Positions 38,220 to 47,774 are shown, counted from the first letter of the stretch. The stretch: DNA of 50,922 nucleotides from an uncultured bacterium (GCA_905215465.1 CAJMPT010000012.1:1-50922), one strand, 5' to 3'. Notes: generated by a model not told the origin, from the sequence alone. Translations and numbers: made by a program.

Positions 38220-39452
38220 ATGAGGCTCGCCCGCCGCGCCTGGTGCCGCGCGTACCAGACCGCCTTCAGAATCGCACTACCCGTCCTGCCCTACTTTGAG
38301 CCCCAGGTCGCAGACACCGTCGAGAAGGTCCCCGAGCTTCTCGCCAAGCACGGCGTCACGACGGCGCTGTTGGTGACGGACCCGGGAGTGGCGTGCCTCG
38401 GCCTCACGCACGGCCTCGAGGACGCGCTCGCCGCGGCGGGAATCGCCTGCGAGGTCTACGACAGGACCGTGGCCAACCCCACCATCGCCAACGTCGAAAA
38501 GGCCGCAGCCCTCTACCGCGAGCGCGGCTGCGGGGCCATCATCGGCTTTGGCGGCGGCTCGGCCATGGACTGCGCCAAGGGCGTGGGCGCGCGCATTGCC
38601 CAGCCCGCAAAGCCCATCCAGAAGATGCGCGGCCTGTTGCGCGTCCACCGCGCTCTGCCGCCGCTCGTGGCCGTCCCCACCACCGCCGGCACGGGCTCGG
38701 AGGTCACGCTGGCCGCCGTCATCACCGACGAGAAGAGCCACTACAAGTACCCCATCAACGACTTTGCGCTCATCCCGCGCTACGCCGTCCACGACTGGCG
38801 GCTCACGCGCGGCCTGCCACCCGCAATCACGGGCCAGACCGGTATGGACGCGCTCACGCACGCCGTCGAGGCCTACATAGGCCGCAGCACCACGCGCCAC
38901 ACCCGTCGCATGGCAACGGAGGCCGTGCGCCTCGTGCACGACAACCTCCTCGACGCCTATCGCAACGGCGGCGACGAGCGGGCCCGCACCGCAATGATGG
39001 AGGCCGCCTACAAGGCCGGCGTCGCCTTCACGCAATCGTACGTGGGCTACGTCCACGCCATCGCCCACAGCCTAGGCGGTCAGTACGGCACGCCCCACGG
39101 CCTGGCCAACGCGGTTATCTTGCCGCACGTCCTGCGCGCCTACGGCGATGCCGCCGCGCCCCGCCTGGCCGAGCTCGCACGCGCCGCGGGCGTCTGTGCC
39201 CAGACCGAGCCAGACGCATTGGCGGCCGAAGCCTTCATTGCCTGGGTCGAGTGCATGAACGAGGCACTTGGCATACCCTGCCACCTGCGGTGCATTCGCG
39301 AGGAGGACATCCCGCTCATGGCCGCTCACGCCGACGCCGAGGCCAATCCCCTCTACCCCGTTCCGGCCCTGTGGGACAAAGACCAGCTCGAGCGCATGTA
39401 CCATGTGGTCGCGGGGCCAGCCAGCGAGCCCCAGCCGGCGAGAAGCGCATAG
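38220..39452 (+). CDS. Iron-containing alcohol dehydrogenase
   Basis: 410 residues. The NAD(P)-binding GGGSAMDCAKG and VPTTAGTGSEVT are followed by the metal-binding segment TGMDALTHAVEAYIGRS and YVHAIAHSLGGQYGTPHGLANA, supplying the Asp and three His that hold Fe2+. It would reduce aldehydes to alcohols in fermentation. Unusual are a basic, partly hydrophobic N terminus (about 20 residues before LPYFEPQV). It is followed 83 bases later by an aldehyde dehydrogenase, probably co-transcribed. Confidence 0.9.
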   Translation: MRLARRAWCRAYQTAFRIALPVLPYFEPQVADTVEKVPELLAKHGVTTALLVTDPGVACLGLTHGLEDALAAAGIACEVYDRTVANPTIANVEKAAALYRERGCGAIIGFGGGSAMDCAKGVGARIAQPAKPIQKMRGLLRVHRALPPLVAVPTTAGTGSEVTLAAVITDEKSHYKYPINDFALIPRYAVHDWRLTRGLPPAITGQTGMDALTHAVEAYIGRSTTRHTRRMATEAVRLVHDNLLDAYRNGGDERARTAMMEAAYKAGVAFTQSYVGYVHAIAHSLGGQYGTPHGLANAVILPHVLRAYGDAAAPRLAELARAAGVCAQTEPDALAAEAFIAWVECMNEALGIPCHLRCIREEDIPLMAAHADAEANPLYPVPALWDKDQLERMYHVVAGPASEPQPARSA

Positions 39453-39478
39453 GCCGCCGGCCCGGAGGCGTCGCCAAG

Positions 39479-39525
39479 AGCGTCCCCTTTACCAGGTAAA
39501 CAAGAGCGTCCCCATTGTCAGGTCA
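39479..39525 (+). repeat. Direct repeat with small palindrome between adh and aldh
   Basis: AAGAGCGTCCCC occurs twice, 27 bases apart, with TTTACC-A-GGTAAA between. This resembles another REP-like family. It lies in the leader of the aldehyde dehydrogenase gene. Confidence 0.5.
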
Positions 39526-39535
39526 GGAGAGATAC

Positions 39536-40915
39536 GTGAACGAAGAGCAGGTCGCAGGCATCGTCGAGCGGCAGAGGGAGCACTTCCGCAGCAATGCCAC
39601 GCTACCGTTGGAGGCACGCCGGCAGGCGCTCCGGGCGCTGCTCGACGCCGTGCGCGCCCACGAGGACGACATCGTCGCCGCCCTTGCGGCAGACCTCGGC
39701 AAGTCACGCGACGAGTCCTACATGTGCGAGATCGGCCTCTCGCTGTCCGAGATTCGCCACCAGCTCTCGCACGTGGCGCGCTGGATGCGGCCACGCCGCC
39801 ACACCACGGACCTCACCAACGCCGTGGCCTCGAGCAGGACCGTCCGCGTGCCCTACGGCGTGACGCTGGTCATGGCGCCCTGGAACTACCCCTTCCTCCT
39901 CACGCTGGAACCCCTGGCCGGAGCCCTTGCGGCCGGAAACACCGTGGTGGTGAAGCCGAGCGCCTACTCCCCGGCAAGCTCCGCCGTCCTGCGCGCCATC
40001 TGCGAGGAGGCCTTCCGCCCCGAGCTCGTGAGCGTGGTCGAGGGCGGCCGCGCCGAGAACGCCGCCCTTCTCGACCAGCGCTGGGACTACGTCTTCTTCA
40101 CCGGCAGCGTAGCCGTGGGCAGGCTCGTCATGGAGCGCGCAGCCGCCAACCTCACGCCGGTGACGCTCGAGCTGGGCGGCAAGAGCCCCTGCATCGTGGA
40201 CGCCACGGCAAACCTGCGCGTGGCGGCGGCTCGCATCGCCTTTGGCAAGTGGCTGAACGTGGGACAGACTTGCGTGGCCCCGGACTACCTGCTGGTGGAC
40301 CGCCACGTCAAGGACGAACTGCTGCGCCTCCTGACCGCCGAGGTCGCCCGCCAGTACGGAGAGCGCCCGCTCGAGAACCCCGCCTACGGCAAGATGGTCA
40401 ACCGAAAGCACTTTGACCGCGTGCGCGGACTCATCGACCCCGCCCGCGTGGTGCTCGGCGGGGCCGCGGACGAGAAGGCCCTCAAGATCGAACCCACCAT
40501 CATGGACAAGGCCACGCCGCAGGACCCCGTCATGGGCGAGGAGATCTTTGGCCCCGTCCTGCCCGTCATGGCCTTCGACTCCCTTGACGAGGCCATCGAC
40601 CTGGTGCGCAGCCGCCCGACGCCGCTTGCGCTCTATCTCTTCAGCCAGGACCGCGCCACCCAGCGGCGCGTGATGCGCGAGGTGCCCTTTGGCGGCGGCT
40701 GCGTCAACGACACCATCATGCACCTGGCCACCAGCCACATGGGCTTTGGCGGCATGGGCGCCTCGGGCATGGGCAGCTACCACGGCCGCAAGAGCTTCGA
40801 GACCTTCACGCACGAGAAGAGCATCCTCAGGAAGGCCACCTTCGTCGACGTCCCCCTGCGCTACCAGCCCTACTCCAGCTGGAAGTCAAAGCTCGTCCGC
40901 GCGTTTCTCCACTAG
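39536..40915 (+). CDS. Class-3-type aldehyde dehydrogenase
   Basis: 459 residues from GTG 39536 (AGGAGAG upstream). APWNYPFLLTLEPLAGALAAGNTVVVKPS binds the cofactor. TPVTLELGGKSPCIV holds the general-base glutamate; NVGQTCVAPDYLLV holds the nucleophile cysteine; GEEIFGPVLPVM and GMGSYHGRKSFETFTH are family-3 signatures. The length fits ALDH3. With the adjacent alcohol dehydrogenase it forms an aldehyde/alcohol interconversion pair, perhaps for fatty or aromatic aldehydes. The C terminus is hydrophobic-basic (KSKLVRAFLH), which may favour membrane contact. Confidence 0.9.
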   Translation: MNEEQVAGIVERQREHFRSNATLPLEARRQALRALLDAVRAHEDDIVAALAADLGKSRDESYMCEIGLSLSEIRHQLSHVARWMRPRRHTTDLTNAVASSRTVRVPYGVTLVMAPWNYPFLLTLEPLAGALAAGNTVVVKPSAYSPASSAVLRAICEEAFRPELVSVVEGGRAENAALLDQRWDYVFFTGSVAVGRLVMERAAANLTPVTLELGGKSPCIVDATANLRVAAARIAFGKWLNVGQTCVAPDYLLVDRHVKDELLRLLTAEVARQYGERPLENPAYGKMVNRKHFDRVRGLIDPARVVLGGAADEKALKIEPTIMDKATPQDPVMGEEIFGPVLPVMAFDSLDEAIDLVRSRPTPLALYLFSQDRATQRRVMREVPFGGGCVNDTIMHLATSHMGFGGMGASGMGSYHGRKSFETFTHEKSILRKATFVDVPLRYQPYSSWKSKLVRAFLH

Positions 40916-40973
40916 GGACGCGCGCGCCGGCCCGTCCGCCACGCCCAGGCCTTGTCGCCGCTCAGATATGGCA

Positions 40974-41043
40974 TCCACTGGAAGACATTCGTGCGCGACG
41001 CCCCTCGCTCGCCTTCTTTCGCAGAGAAGGGCCTTCCAGTGGA
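40974..41043. repeat. Inverted repeat in the aldh / response-regulator gap
   Basis: TCCACTGGAAG (40974-40984) pairs with CTTCCAGTGGA (41033-41043); a related GCTTCCAGCGGAAGG follows near 41090. The 306-base gap 40916-41221 between convergent genes holds no other feature I can support; it becomes AT-rich after 41160. Confidence 0.55.
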
Positions 41044-41221
41044 GCGTCATTTTGAGCACCGAGGCCCCTCCCAGACGTCTCGCGCAGAACCCGCTTCCAG
41101 CGGAAGGCAAATCCGCGCGCGTCTCAGCCCCTAAGAGCTACGACGTGCGACGTGCCATTCGCCCCATCCCCAATGGCAACTAAAGAAAACCAACAACGCT
41201 GAAACAAATCAAAGCCCACCG

Positions 41222-41911
41222 CTATCCGCGCAGGTAGGCTATGGCAATCTGGGTGCGGTTGCGCAGACCGAGCTTGGCCAAAATGGAGCTGATGTGGTTG
41301 CGCACCGTGCCCTCGCCCATGTAGGCCGCCGCCGCGATTTCCTTGTTGTCCAGGCCCTCGGCAATGAGCTCAGCCACCTCGAACTCGCGCTCGGTGAGGC
41401 GCTCGAAGCCAGACGGCCTCCGGCCGGCAGCCACGCCTGTCCCCGGCCCCGCACCGCCGTCGCGGCCCGCGGCGCCAAAGTCCACGTCCTCGATCGCGCG
41501 GCCCTCCAGCACGCGCTTGCCCGCCATGACCTCGCGCAGTGCGGGGGCGATGGCGGTCACGTCCTGCTTGATGAGGTAGCCGCTCGCGCCGAGCTTGAGG
41601 GCCGAGACTATGTACTCGTCGTCGGAAAACGTCGTGAGAAAGACCACGCGCGGCACCGGATGCGGGGCCGGATGAGGTCCGCCGGGCGCCGCCTGACCGG
41701 CACCCAGGATCTCGCGCGCCGCAGAAAGCCCGTCTCGCCCTGGCATCTGGATGTCCATGAGCAGCACGTCGGGAGCCGCCTCGCGGGCCAGGCGCACCGC
41801 GTCGTGCCCACTGCAGCCGCAGCCCACGACCTCGATGTCCTCCTGTGCGCCCAGGATGATGCCGAGCGAATCGCAGACCAGCCGGTCGTCGTCGATGATT
41901 GCGATTCTCAT
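41222..41911 (-). CDS. NarL/LuxR-family response regulator
   Basis: 229 residues. Receiver domain: IIDDDRLVC (acidic pocket), phospho-acceptor Asp in VLLMDIQMPGRDG, and LIKQD lysine. A His/Pro-rich insertion (GGPHPAPHPVP) lies between beta-4 flanks. A linker precedes the LuxR helix-turn-helix LTEREFEVAELIAEGLDNKEIAAAAYMGEGTVRNHISSILAKLG. Start ATG 41911 overlaps the kinase stop by four bases. It is expected to control the divergent ABC exporter through the inverted repeat at 43074. Confidence 0.93.
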   Translation of the reverse strand: MRIAIIDDDRLVCDSLGIILGAQEDIEVVGCGCSGHDAVRLAREAAPDVLLMDIQMPGRDGLSAAREILGAGQAAPGGPHPAPHPVPRVVFLTTFSDDEYIVSALKLGASGYLIKQDVTAIAPALREVMAGKRVLEGRAIEDVDFGAAGRDGGAGPGTGVAAGRRPSGFERLTEREFEVAELIAEGLDNKEIAAAAYMGEGTVRNHISSILAKLGLRNRTQIAIAYLRG

Positions 41912-43041
41912 GCAGCTCCCCTCCCGGCGCCGCCCTTGGGCACCGTGGCAAAGACCCTCCAGCCGCCGTCTGGCGCGGGCCCGGCCGAGAAGGTCCCGCC
42001 CAGCGCCTCGACGCGCTCGCGCATGGAGGCAAGGCCCATTCCCGCGGACGCGGCCGAAGGCTCCGGGGCAAAGGCGCTTCTCGCCGCGCCGTCGTCGACG
42101 ACTTCCAGCTGGTAGAAGCCCGGATGCTCGCGACACCTCACCGCCACGCGCTCGGCCGCCGCGTGCCGCAACACGTTGGAGAGCGCCTCGCGCGTGACCG
42201 CCAACAGGCAGGACGACGCGTTTGCCGGCACGCGCTCGCATTGCACGTCCAGCTCGACCGCCAGGGGCGTGGAGGACGTCACGTCCGTCACCGTCTTGCG
42301 CATCTGCACGGAAAGGTCGACGGAGTCCTCCCGCAGCGCGTGGACGCTCGCGCGCACGGTGTCCAGGGCCTCCCCCAGCGTTGCGCCCACGGAGGCAAAG
42401 TCCGCCTGGACGCGCGCGTCGTCCGCATGGACCACGCGCAGGGCCTCCACCTGCAGCGTCGCACGCGTGAGGAGATGGCCCACGTTGTCGTGGATCTCAC
42501 GGGCAATGCGCGCCCGCTCGGCAAGGGTTGCCAGCTCGACCTCGTACTCCTGACGGTCCAGGAGGTCGCGGTTGCGCGCGGAGAGCTCCAGCGCGCGGCC
42601 CTGAAGGGCGTCCCTGGTCTGCCGGTTTGTCACGGCGGCGCGCTCCATCTGGGTCGAGCGGACCGAGAGCAGGCACGCCAGACCGCAGCACAAGAGCAGG
42701 GGCGGCGCCGTTGCCGCGCCGGCCGAAACGCAGGCGCAGGCGAGAAGCACCGCGGCGCCCGCAGGCAGCGCGCGGGCGGCCCGACCACGGGCGCACGTCC
42801 ACGGCCGGACGGCGTCATAGGCCGCGAGGGGCAGGTACGCCCGTGCGCCGGGCGCCAATGCGCCGCAGGCCAGAAGCACCAGCGGCATGATGGGGCGCAG
42901 GCGCGGCGGCACGGCCTCGGCCAGGCACGAAAGCGCCACAGCCACGCACAACCACGAGACCAGCGCGGCGTCCACCGGGCCCCGCACCAGAAGCGCGAGG
43001 CAGGTCAGAAGCACGATGGTCTTGTCCAGCAATCTGCTCAT
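41908..43041 (-). CDS. DesK/NarL-type sensor histidine kinase
   Basis: 377 residues. About five hydrophobic segments occupy residues 7-125 with almost no extracellular domain, so it probably senses within the membrane. The HisKA_3 box is ERARIAREIHDNVGHLL with the phospho-acceptor histidine; the HATPase part has TREALSNVLRHA (N box), VVDDG (G1) and GMGLASMRERVEALGG (G2). Membrane-sensing kinases of this type often monitor lipid state or cell-wall antibiotics and sit beside ABC exporters, as here. Confidence 0.92.
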   Translation of the reverse strand: MSRLLDKTIVLLTCLALLVRGPVDAALVSWLCVAVALSCLAEAVPPRLRPIMPLVLLACGALAPGARAYLPLAAYDAVRPWTCARGRAARALPAGAAVLLACACVSAGAATAPPLLLCCGLACLLSVRSTQMERAAVTNRQTRDALQGRALELSARNRDLLDRQEYEVELATLAERARIAREIHDNVGHLLTRATLQVEALRVVHADDARVQADFASVGATLGEALDTVRASVHALREDSVDLSVQMRKTVTDVTSSTPLAVELDVQCERVPANASSCLLAVTREALSNVLRHAAAERVAVRCREHPGFYQLEVVDDGAARSAFAPEPSAASAGMGLASMRERVEALGGTFSAGPAPDGGWRVFATVPKGGAGRGAA

Positions 43042-43073
43042 GCGCCGATTGTACGGCCTGTACGCCACGCCAC

Positions 43074-43127
43074 CAGTGACATGTGTCACGAGTCGCTGGC
43101 GGCGGCGACTCGTGACACATGTCACTG
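43074..43127. promoter_or_regulatory. Perfect 23-bp inverted repeat between kinase and ABC exporter genes
   Basis: Arms 43074-43096 and 43105-43127 are perfectly complementary around an 8-base loop. Each arm contains its own dyad, GTGACA-TG-TGTCAC. The element lies 33 bases upstream of the kinase ATG and 63 upstream of the ABC ATG. A pair of dimer-binding sites for the response regulator is the likely function; a hairpin in either transcript is also possible. Confidence 0.75.
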
Positions 43128-43189
43128 GGCAGGCCGCGCGCCGGCGGGGATGATGGTGCCAACGCAAGCCTCGTCCTTCGGAGGACACC

Positions 43190-44134
43190 ATGGCAGACAT
43201 CGTCTCCGTACAAAGCCTCGTCAAGCGCTACGGCGAGCTGGTCGCCCTCGACCACTTTGACCTGCGCATAGCCAAGGGAGAGATCTTTGGCCTGCTGGGC
43301 CCCAACGGCTCGGGAAAGACCACGTCCATCAACTGCATGCTGCAGCTGCTGCCCTACGACAAGGGCCGCGTGCGCCTCTTTGGCCAGGACATGGCCCCCA
43401 ACCGCTACGACCTCAAGCGCCGCATCGGCGTCGTGCCCCAGCAGGTGGCCGTCTTTGACGAGCTCACCGTCCGCGAGAACGTCGACTACTTCTGCAGCCT
43501 CTACGAGCCCGACCGCGCCCGCCGCCGCATGATGGTGGACGAGGCCATCGAGTTCGTCGGCCTGCAGGACTTCGCCCGCTTCCGCCCGCAGAAGCTCTCC
43601 GGAGGCCTGGCCCGGCGCCTGAACATCGCCTGCGGCATCGCCCACCGCCCCGAGCTCGTCTTCTTTGACGAGCCCACCGTGGCCGTGGACCCCCAGAGCA
43701 GAAACGCCATCCTGGACGGCATCTGCCACCTGCGCGACGAGGGCGCCACGGTGGTCTACACCAGCCACTACATGGAGGAGGTCGAGCAGATCTGCTCCCG
43801 CGTCATGATCATGGACGCCGGCCGCGCCCTGGCCCAGGGCACCGTCGACGAGCTCAAGCGCATGATCAGCATGGGCGAGAAGGTCACGGTCGAGACGGAC
43901 GACCTTTCCCCCCAAGTGCTCGGGCGCGTCCGCGACCTGCCGCACGTCCTTTCCGCCGAGGTCTCGTCGGGCCAGCTGGTCTGCTCCTGCGAGGCAAGCC
44001 CGCACAACTTGGTGGACCTGCTGGACACTCTGCGCTCCGAGGGCTGCGCCATCGGCCGCGTCTGGTCCGAGCCTCCCACCCTGAACGACGTCTTCCTCGA
44101 GATCACCGGCCGCGAGCTGCGCGACCAGGAGTAG
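43190..44134 (+). CDS. ABC exporter ATP-binding protein (NatA-like)
   Basis: 314 residues. Walker A LLGPNGSGKTT, Q-loop VVPQQ, signature LSGGLARRLN, Walker B LVFFDEPTVAVDP and H-loop VYTSHYMEE are in order; the last ~90 residues form the typical C-terminal domain of ABC-2-type exporters. GGAGGA precedes the ATG. With the two permeases downstream it makes a three-gene exporter, probably for an antimicrobial peptide, drug or lipid. Divergent from its likely two-component regulators. Confidence 0.92.
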   Translation: MADIVSVQSLVKRYGELVALDHFDLRIAKGEIFGLLGPNGSGKTTSINCMLQLLPYDKGRVRLFGQDMAPNRYDLKRRIGVVPQQVAVFDELTVRENVDYFCSLYEPDRARRRMMVDEAIEFVGLQDFARFRPQKLSGGLARRLNIACGIAHRPELVFFDEPTVAVDPQSRNAILDGICHLRDEGATVVYTSHYMEEVEQICSRVMIMDAGRALAQGTVDELKRMISMGEKVTVETDDLSPQVLGRVRDLPHVLSAEVSSGQLVCSCEASPHNLVDLLDTLRSEGCAIGRVWSEPPTLNDVFLEITGRELRDQE

Positions 44135-44143
44135 GTGGCACCC

Positions 44144-45346
44144 ATGCTGACGACGTTTCTCACCACCCTGCGCACCCAGCTCAGGCGCCCGAGCATGCTC
44201 ATATGGGTCTTCGCCTTCCCGGTGATCCTCTCAACAATCTTCCTCTTCATGTTCTCGGGCTTCTCCGCCAACGCCAACGGCGTGCCCGACAGCGTGCCCG
44301 TGGCCGTGGTCGCGGACGCCGGCTGGCGCGACTCCGCGTTCTCGCAGGTCATCGATGCCCTGTCCCAGACGTCGGACGAGAATGACGCCCTACTTGACGC
44401 CATTCTCGTCCCCGATGCCGACGAGGCGCGCCAGCTGGTCGAGTCCGGCCAGGCCGTGGGCTACCTCGCGGTAGACGCCGAGGGCGTGCCCTCGCTCGTC
44501 CTTGCGCAAGACGGCGCGGGCAACCTCACCAACAGCGCGTTTGAGGCCGACCGCTCCATCCTTGACGCCGTGACCAGCTCCTACGTCAGAAACTCCTCCC
44601 TGGTCAAGGCGGTCGCCGAGAAGGACCCGGCGGCCCTGGCCGACCCTGACCGCGTGACGCGCGCGCTCGGGCTCTCCAGCGGCATCGAGCGCGTTCAGCT
44701 CACGCACGGCACGCCCGACGAGACCGTCCGCTACTACTACGCCCTGCTGGGCATGGCCGCCCTCATGGCAGCCCAGGGCGCAGCCATCGCCGTGACGCGC
44801 CTCCAGCCCGCCGAGGGCGACCTCGGCGCCCGCCTCTGCGCCTCCGGCACCGGGCGCATGCGCATGCTTCTGGGAGCGCTTCTGGGCAGCTGGGTGGTCT
44901 CCATGCTGGCCCTGTGCCTTGCCTTCGCCTTCATGCGCCTGGTGGCCCGGATCGACTTTGGCGGCAGGGACGCCCTCTGTCTCCTGGGCCTTGCCACCTC
45001 GTCGCTTCTTGCCACGTCCATCGGCGCCGCCATCGGGGTCGCGCCCCTTCGCGGCGGGGCCAAGTCCCGCGGGGGCCTGGTGGCCGCCCTCTCCTGCCTG
45101 GCCTCGCTCTTTGCCGGCCTCTACGGCGAGGGCGCCATGGAGCTCTCCGACTACCTGGCCAAGGCCTGGCCGCCCTCGGTCTGGGTGAACCCCGCCCGCC
45201 TCATCACCGACCAGTTCTACGCCCTCTACTACTACGACTCCCTCGCGCCGTTTGCCCTGCGTGCCCTCGCGTGCGTGGCGGCCTCCGTTGCCCTCATGGG
45301 CATTGTGGCGGCGCTGACCGTAAGGAGCAGCCATGAGCACCTTTAG
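44144..45346 (+). CDS. ABC-2-type exporter permease
   Basis: 400 residues. One N-terminal helix (about 13-35), a large external domain of ~180 residues with beta-rich sequence, then five hydrophobic segments (from ALLGMAALMAAQ onward), the ABC2_membrane_3 topology. ATG 44144 is chosen over GTG 44135. The last 14 bases overlap the next permease gene. It should pair with the next permease as a heterodimer. Confidence 0.87.
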   Translation: MLTTFLTTLRTQLRRPSMLIWVFAFPVILSTIFLFMFSGFSANANGVPDSVPVAVVADAGWRDSAFSQVIDALSQTSDENDALLDAILVPDADEARQLVESGQAVGYLAVDAEGVPSLVLAQDGAGNLTNSAFEADRSILDAVTSSYVRNSSLVKAVAEKDPAALADPDRVTRALGLSSGIERVQLTHGTPDETVRYYYALLGMAALMAAQGAAIAVTRLQPAEGDLGARLCASGTGRMRMLLGALLGSWVVSMLALCLAFAFMRLVARIDFGGRDALCLLGLATSSLLATSIGAAIGVAPLRGGAKSRGGLVAALSCLASLFAGLYGEGAMELSDYLAKAWPPSVWVNPARLITDQFYALYYYDSLAPFALRALACVAASVALMGIVAALTVRSSHEHL

Positions 45347-46526
45347 GAGCGCCCTGCGCGTGGCCTGGCGCCACCCCGTCTATCTGGTCACCTACCTTGC
45401 GGTCGTGAGCCTCATGGGTGTCTTGGTGGGACGTCTGGTCGCGAGCCAGGTGGCGGCCACCCCCAGCTCCTACGAGCCCGTCCGCGCGAACGTGGCCGTG
45501 GTGGACGAGGACGGCTCCGACCTCTCCCGCGCCTTTGTCGCCTGGTCGGCCAAGCGCTTTGACTTCGTGGAGACGGACAGCTCGCAGGACGTCCAGGACG
45601 CCCTCGCCCACGGCCTCGTCGACTGCGTGGTGGTGCTCCCCCAGGGCTTTGGCCAGGAGTTTCTTGACGCCGCGCGCACGACCGACGAGCTGCCGAGCGT
45701 CCAGGCCACCTACGGCACCAACGTCCAGACCGGCGTGCTGGCCGCCCAGGAGGCCTCCCAGTGGGTCTCCCTTGCCGGCAGCGCCGCCGCGCTGGAGACG
45801 GGCGCGGACGCCGAGCGCGTGGGCGAGCTTGCCAGCCAGAGCATGGCCCAGCGCGCCGACGTGGCCACCATCCAGGCCGCGGACGACAACCAGGCCAAGG
45901 CAACCGCCGGGGCCACCGCCTACTTCAACTTCTCGGCCTACCCGATCATAAGCAGCGTCGTGGTGGGCGCAGGCCTGGTGCTTTCCGTCTTCTCGGAGCC
46001 CGAGGTCAGGCGCCGCCAGGCCTGCGCGCCCGACTCGCCGGCCCGCCTCAACGCGTCGCTTCTGGGGGGCTGCCTGGTCTTGACCATGGGCGCCTGGGCC
46101 TGGACGAGCGTCCTTGGACTGGCGGTCTTTGCCCAGGAGCTCGCGGCCGTGCCCGCCTCCAACCTGGCACTCCTGCTGCTGGCCCAGCTCGCTGTCTCCC
46201 TCACGCCCCTGACGCTGGCGTTTCTCCTCTCCCAGCTGGGCCTGCGCGAGGAGGGGCTCAACGCCGCGGGCAACATCGCCGGCATGGTCCTCACCTTCCT
46301 GGGCGGGGCCTGGGTGCCCCTCTCGCTCATGGGCGAGAGCGTTCGGACGGCTGCGCACTTCGTGCCGACCTACTGGACCTCGGACGCCGTGACCATGCTG
46401 CTGGGCGGCGGGGCCCTCACCACCGCCGACCTGGCGCGCGTCGGCACCGACATCGGCGTGACCGTCCTGTTTGCCGCGGCCATCGCCTCCCTGGGCCTGG
46501 CCATCTCCCGTGTGCGCCGCGCCTAG
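45333..46526 (+). CDS. ABC-2-type exporter permease
   Basis: 397 residues with the same layout as the previous gene: a helix at about 16-37, an external domain (about 45-205), then six hydrophobic segments including LGLREEGLNAAGNIAGMVLTFLGGAWVPLSLMG, which is the conserved ABC-2 region. It overlaps the preceding gene by 14 bases and ends the operon; a GGCGAGAAG-type hairpin follows. Confidence 0.87.
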   Translation: MSTFRSALRVAWRHPVYLVTYLAVVSLMGVLVGRLVASQVAATPSSYEPVRANVAVVDEDGSDLSRAFVAWSAKRFDFVETDSSQDVQDALAHGLVDCVVVLPQGFGQEFLDAARTTDELPSVQATYGTNVQTGVLAAQEASQWVSLAGSAAALETGADAERVGELASQSMAQRADVATIQAADDNQAKATAGATAYFNFSAYPIISSVVVGAGLVLSVFSEPEVRRRQACAPDSPARLNASLLGGCLVLTMGAWAWTSVLGLAVFAQELAAVPASNLALLLLAQLAVSLTPLTLAFLLSQLGLREEGLNAAGNIAGMVLTFLGGAWVPLSLMGESVRTAAHFVPTYWTSDAVTMLLGGGALTTADLARVGTDIGVTVLFAAAIASLGLAISRVRRA

Positions 46527-46546
46527 CCGCGCCCCTCTCGCCGTGC

Positions 46547-46574
46547 GCCCTTCTCGCCGCACGCCGAGAAGGGC
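46547..46574 (+). terminator. Hairpin after the ABC exporter operon
   Basis: GCCCTTCTCG (46547-46556) pairs with CGAGAAGGGC (46565-46574) around an 8-base loop, 20 bases after the permease stop. No T run follows, so termination is inferred from place. Built from the GGCGAGAAG motif. Confidence 0.5.
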
Positions 46575-46626
46575 AGCGGATTGGGGTACCCTTCTGCTGT
46601 TAACCAACTCCAACAAGGGAGGGCCC

Positions 46627-47757
46627 ATGGCCAACAAGCCCGTCAAGATCGTGATGCTCACCGGCTACCTCGGCGCCGGCAAGACCACGCTGCTCAACCA
46701 CATCCTCTCCAACGACGGCGGCATCCGCGCGGCCGTCATCGTCAACGACATCGGCGAGGTCAACGTCGACGCCAGCCTCATCAAGGACGGCGGCCTCTCC
46801 GCCACCGACAACCTCATCCCGCTGACCAACGGCTGCATCTGCTGCACTCTCGCCGACGACCTGGCCAACCAGCTCTCCGGCCTGGCGGACTCCGGCGACT
46901 TTGACTACATCATCATCGAGGCCTCCGGCATCTGCGAGCCCGTGCCCATCGCCTACACCATCTCCGCCTTCTGCGACGCCGAGAAGGTCGGCGGCGAGCC
47001 CAAGCTCGCGCTGGACAACATCGTCGCCGTGGTGGACTGCGCCCGCATGTACGACGAGTTCCATGGCGGCCGCGACCTGCTGGCCGAGGACATCGACGAG
47101 GACGACATCGAGGCGCTTCTCATCTCTCAGATCGAGTTCTGCTCCACACTGGTGCTCAACAAGGTCGACACCGTCACGCCCGAGCAGCTCAGCGAGCTCA
47201 AGGCTATCGTGCACAGCCTGCAGAAGGACGCCGTCATCGTGGAGGCCACCCAGGGCAACGTCGACCTCAAGGAGATCCTTGACACCGACCGCTTTGACTT
47301 CATGAAGGCCTACAACTCCGCCGCCTGGATCGAGGCTATGGAGCACCCCGAGGAGCACGACGACCCCGAGGTCCTGGAGTACGACATCCAGACCTTTGTC
47401 TACCACCGCCGCCAGCCCTTTGACCAGGCCGCCTTCCAGAACTTTGTCGAGAACCACTGGCCCGACTGCGTGGTCCGCGCCAAGGGCGTGTTGTGGAGCG
47501 ACCTCAACCCCGACATGTGCTACCTCTTTGAGCAGGCCGGCCACCAGATGCGCCTGACCGAGAACGGCCTCTTCGTCGACTCCGCCCCGGAGGAGGAGAA
47601 GCGCCAGATCCTGGCCGAGACCCCCGAGATCCAGGACCAGTGGGACCCCGAGGTGGGCGACCGCGAGACCAAGCTCTGCATCATCGGCCGCCACATGGAC
47701 AAGGATGCCGTGGCCGCAAAGCTCGACGAGCTGCTGACCACCTGGACGCGCGCGTAG
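46627..47757 (+). CDS. CobW/COG0523-family GTPase (putative metal chaperone)
   Basis: 376 residues. Walker A TGYLGAGKTTLLNH, the metal-binding CxCC motif in NGCICCTLADDL, EASGICEP, and LNKVD for guanine recognition are clear; the CobW C-terminal domain starts near VLEYDIQTFVYHRRQPF. COG0523 proteins insert or deliver Zn or other metals. There is no histidine-rich tail. AGGGAGGG lies before the ATG. A single gene with its own terminator. Which metal is involved cannot be read here. Confidence 0.88.
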   Translation: MANKPVKIVMLTGYLGAGKTTLLNHILSNDGGIRAAVIVNDIGEVNVDASLIKDGGLSATDNLIPLTNGCICCTLADDLANQLSGLADSGDFDYIIIEASGICEPVPIAYTISAFCDAEKVGGEPKLALDNIVAVVDCARMYDEFHGGRDLLAEDIDEDDIEALLISQIEFCSTLVLNKVDTVTPEQLSELKAIVHSLQKDAVIVEATQGNVDLKEILDTDRFDFMKAYNSAAWIEAMEHPEEHDDPEVLEYDIQTFVYHRRQPFDQAAFQNFVENHWPDCVVRAKGVLWSDLNPDMCYLFEQAGHQMRLTENGLFVDSAPEEEKRQILAETPEIQDQWDPEVGDRETKLCIIGRHMDKDAVAAKLDELLTTWTRA

Positions 47758-47774
47758 CCCAATAGGCTTGCCAG

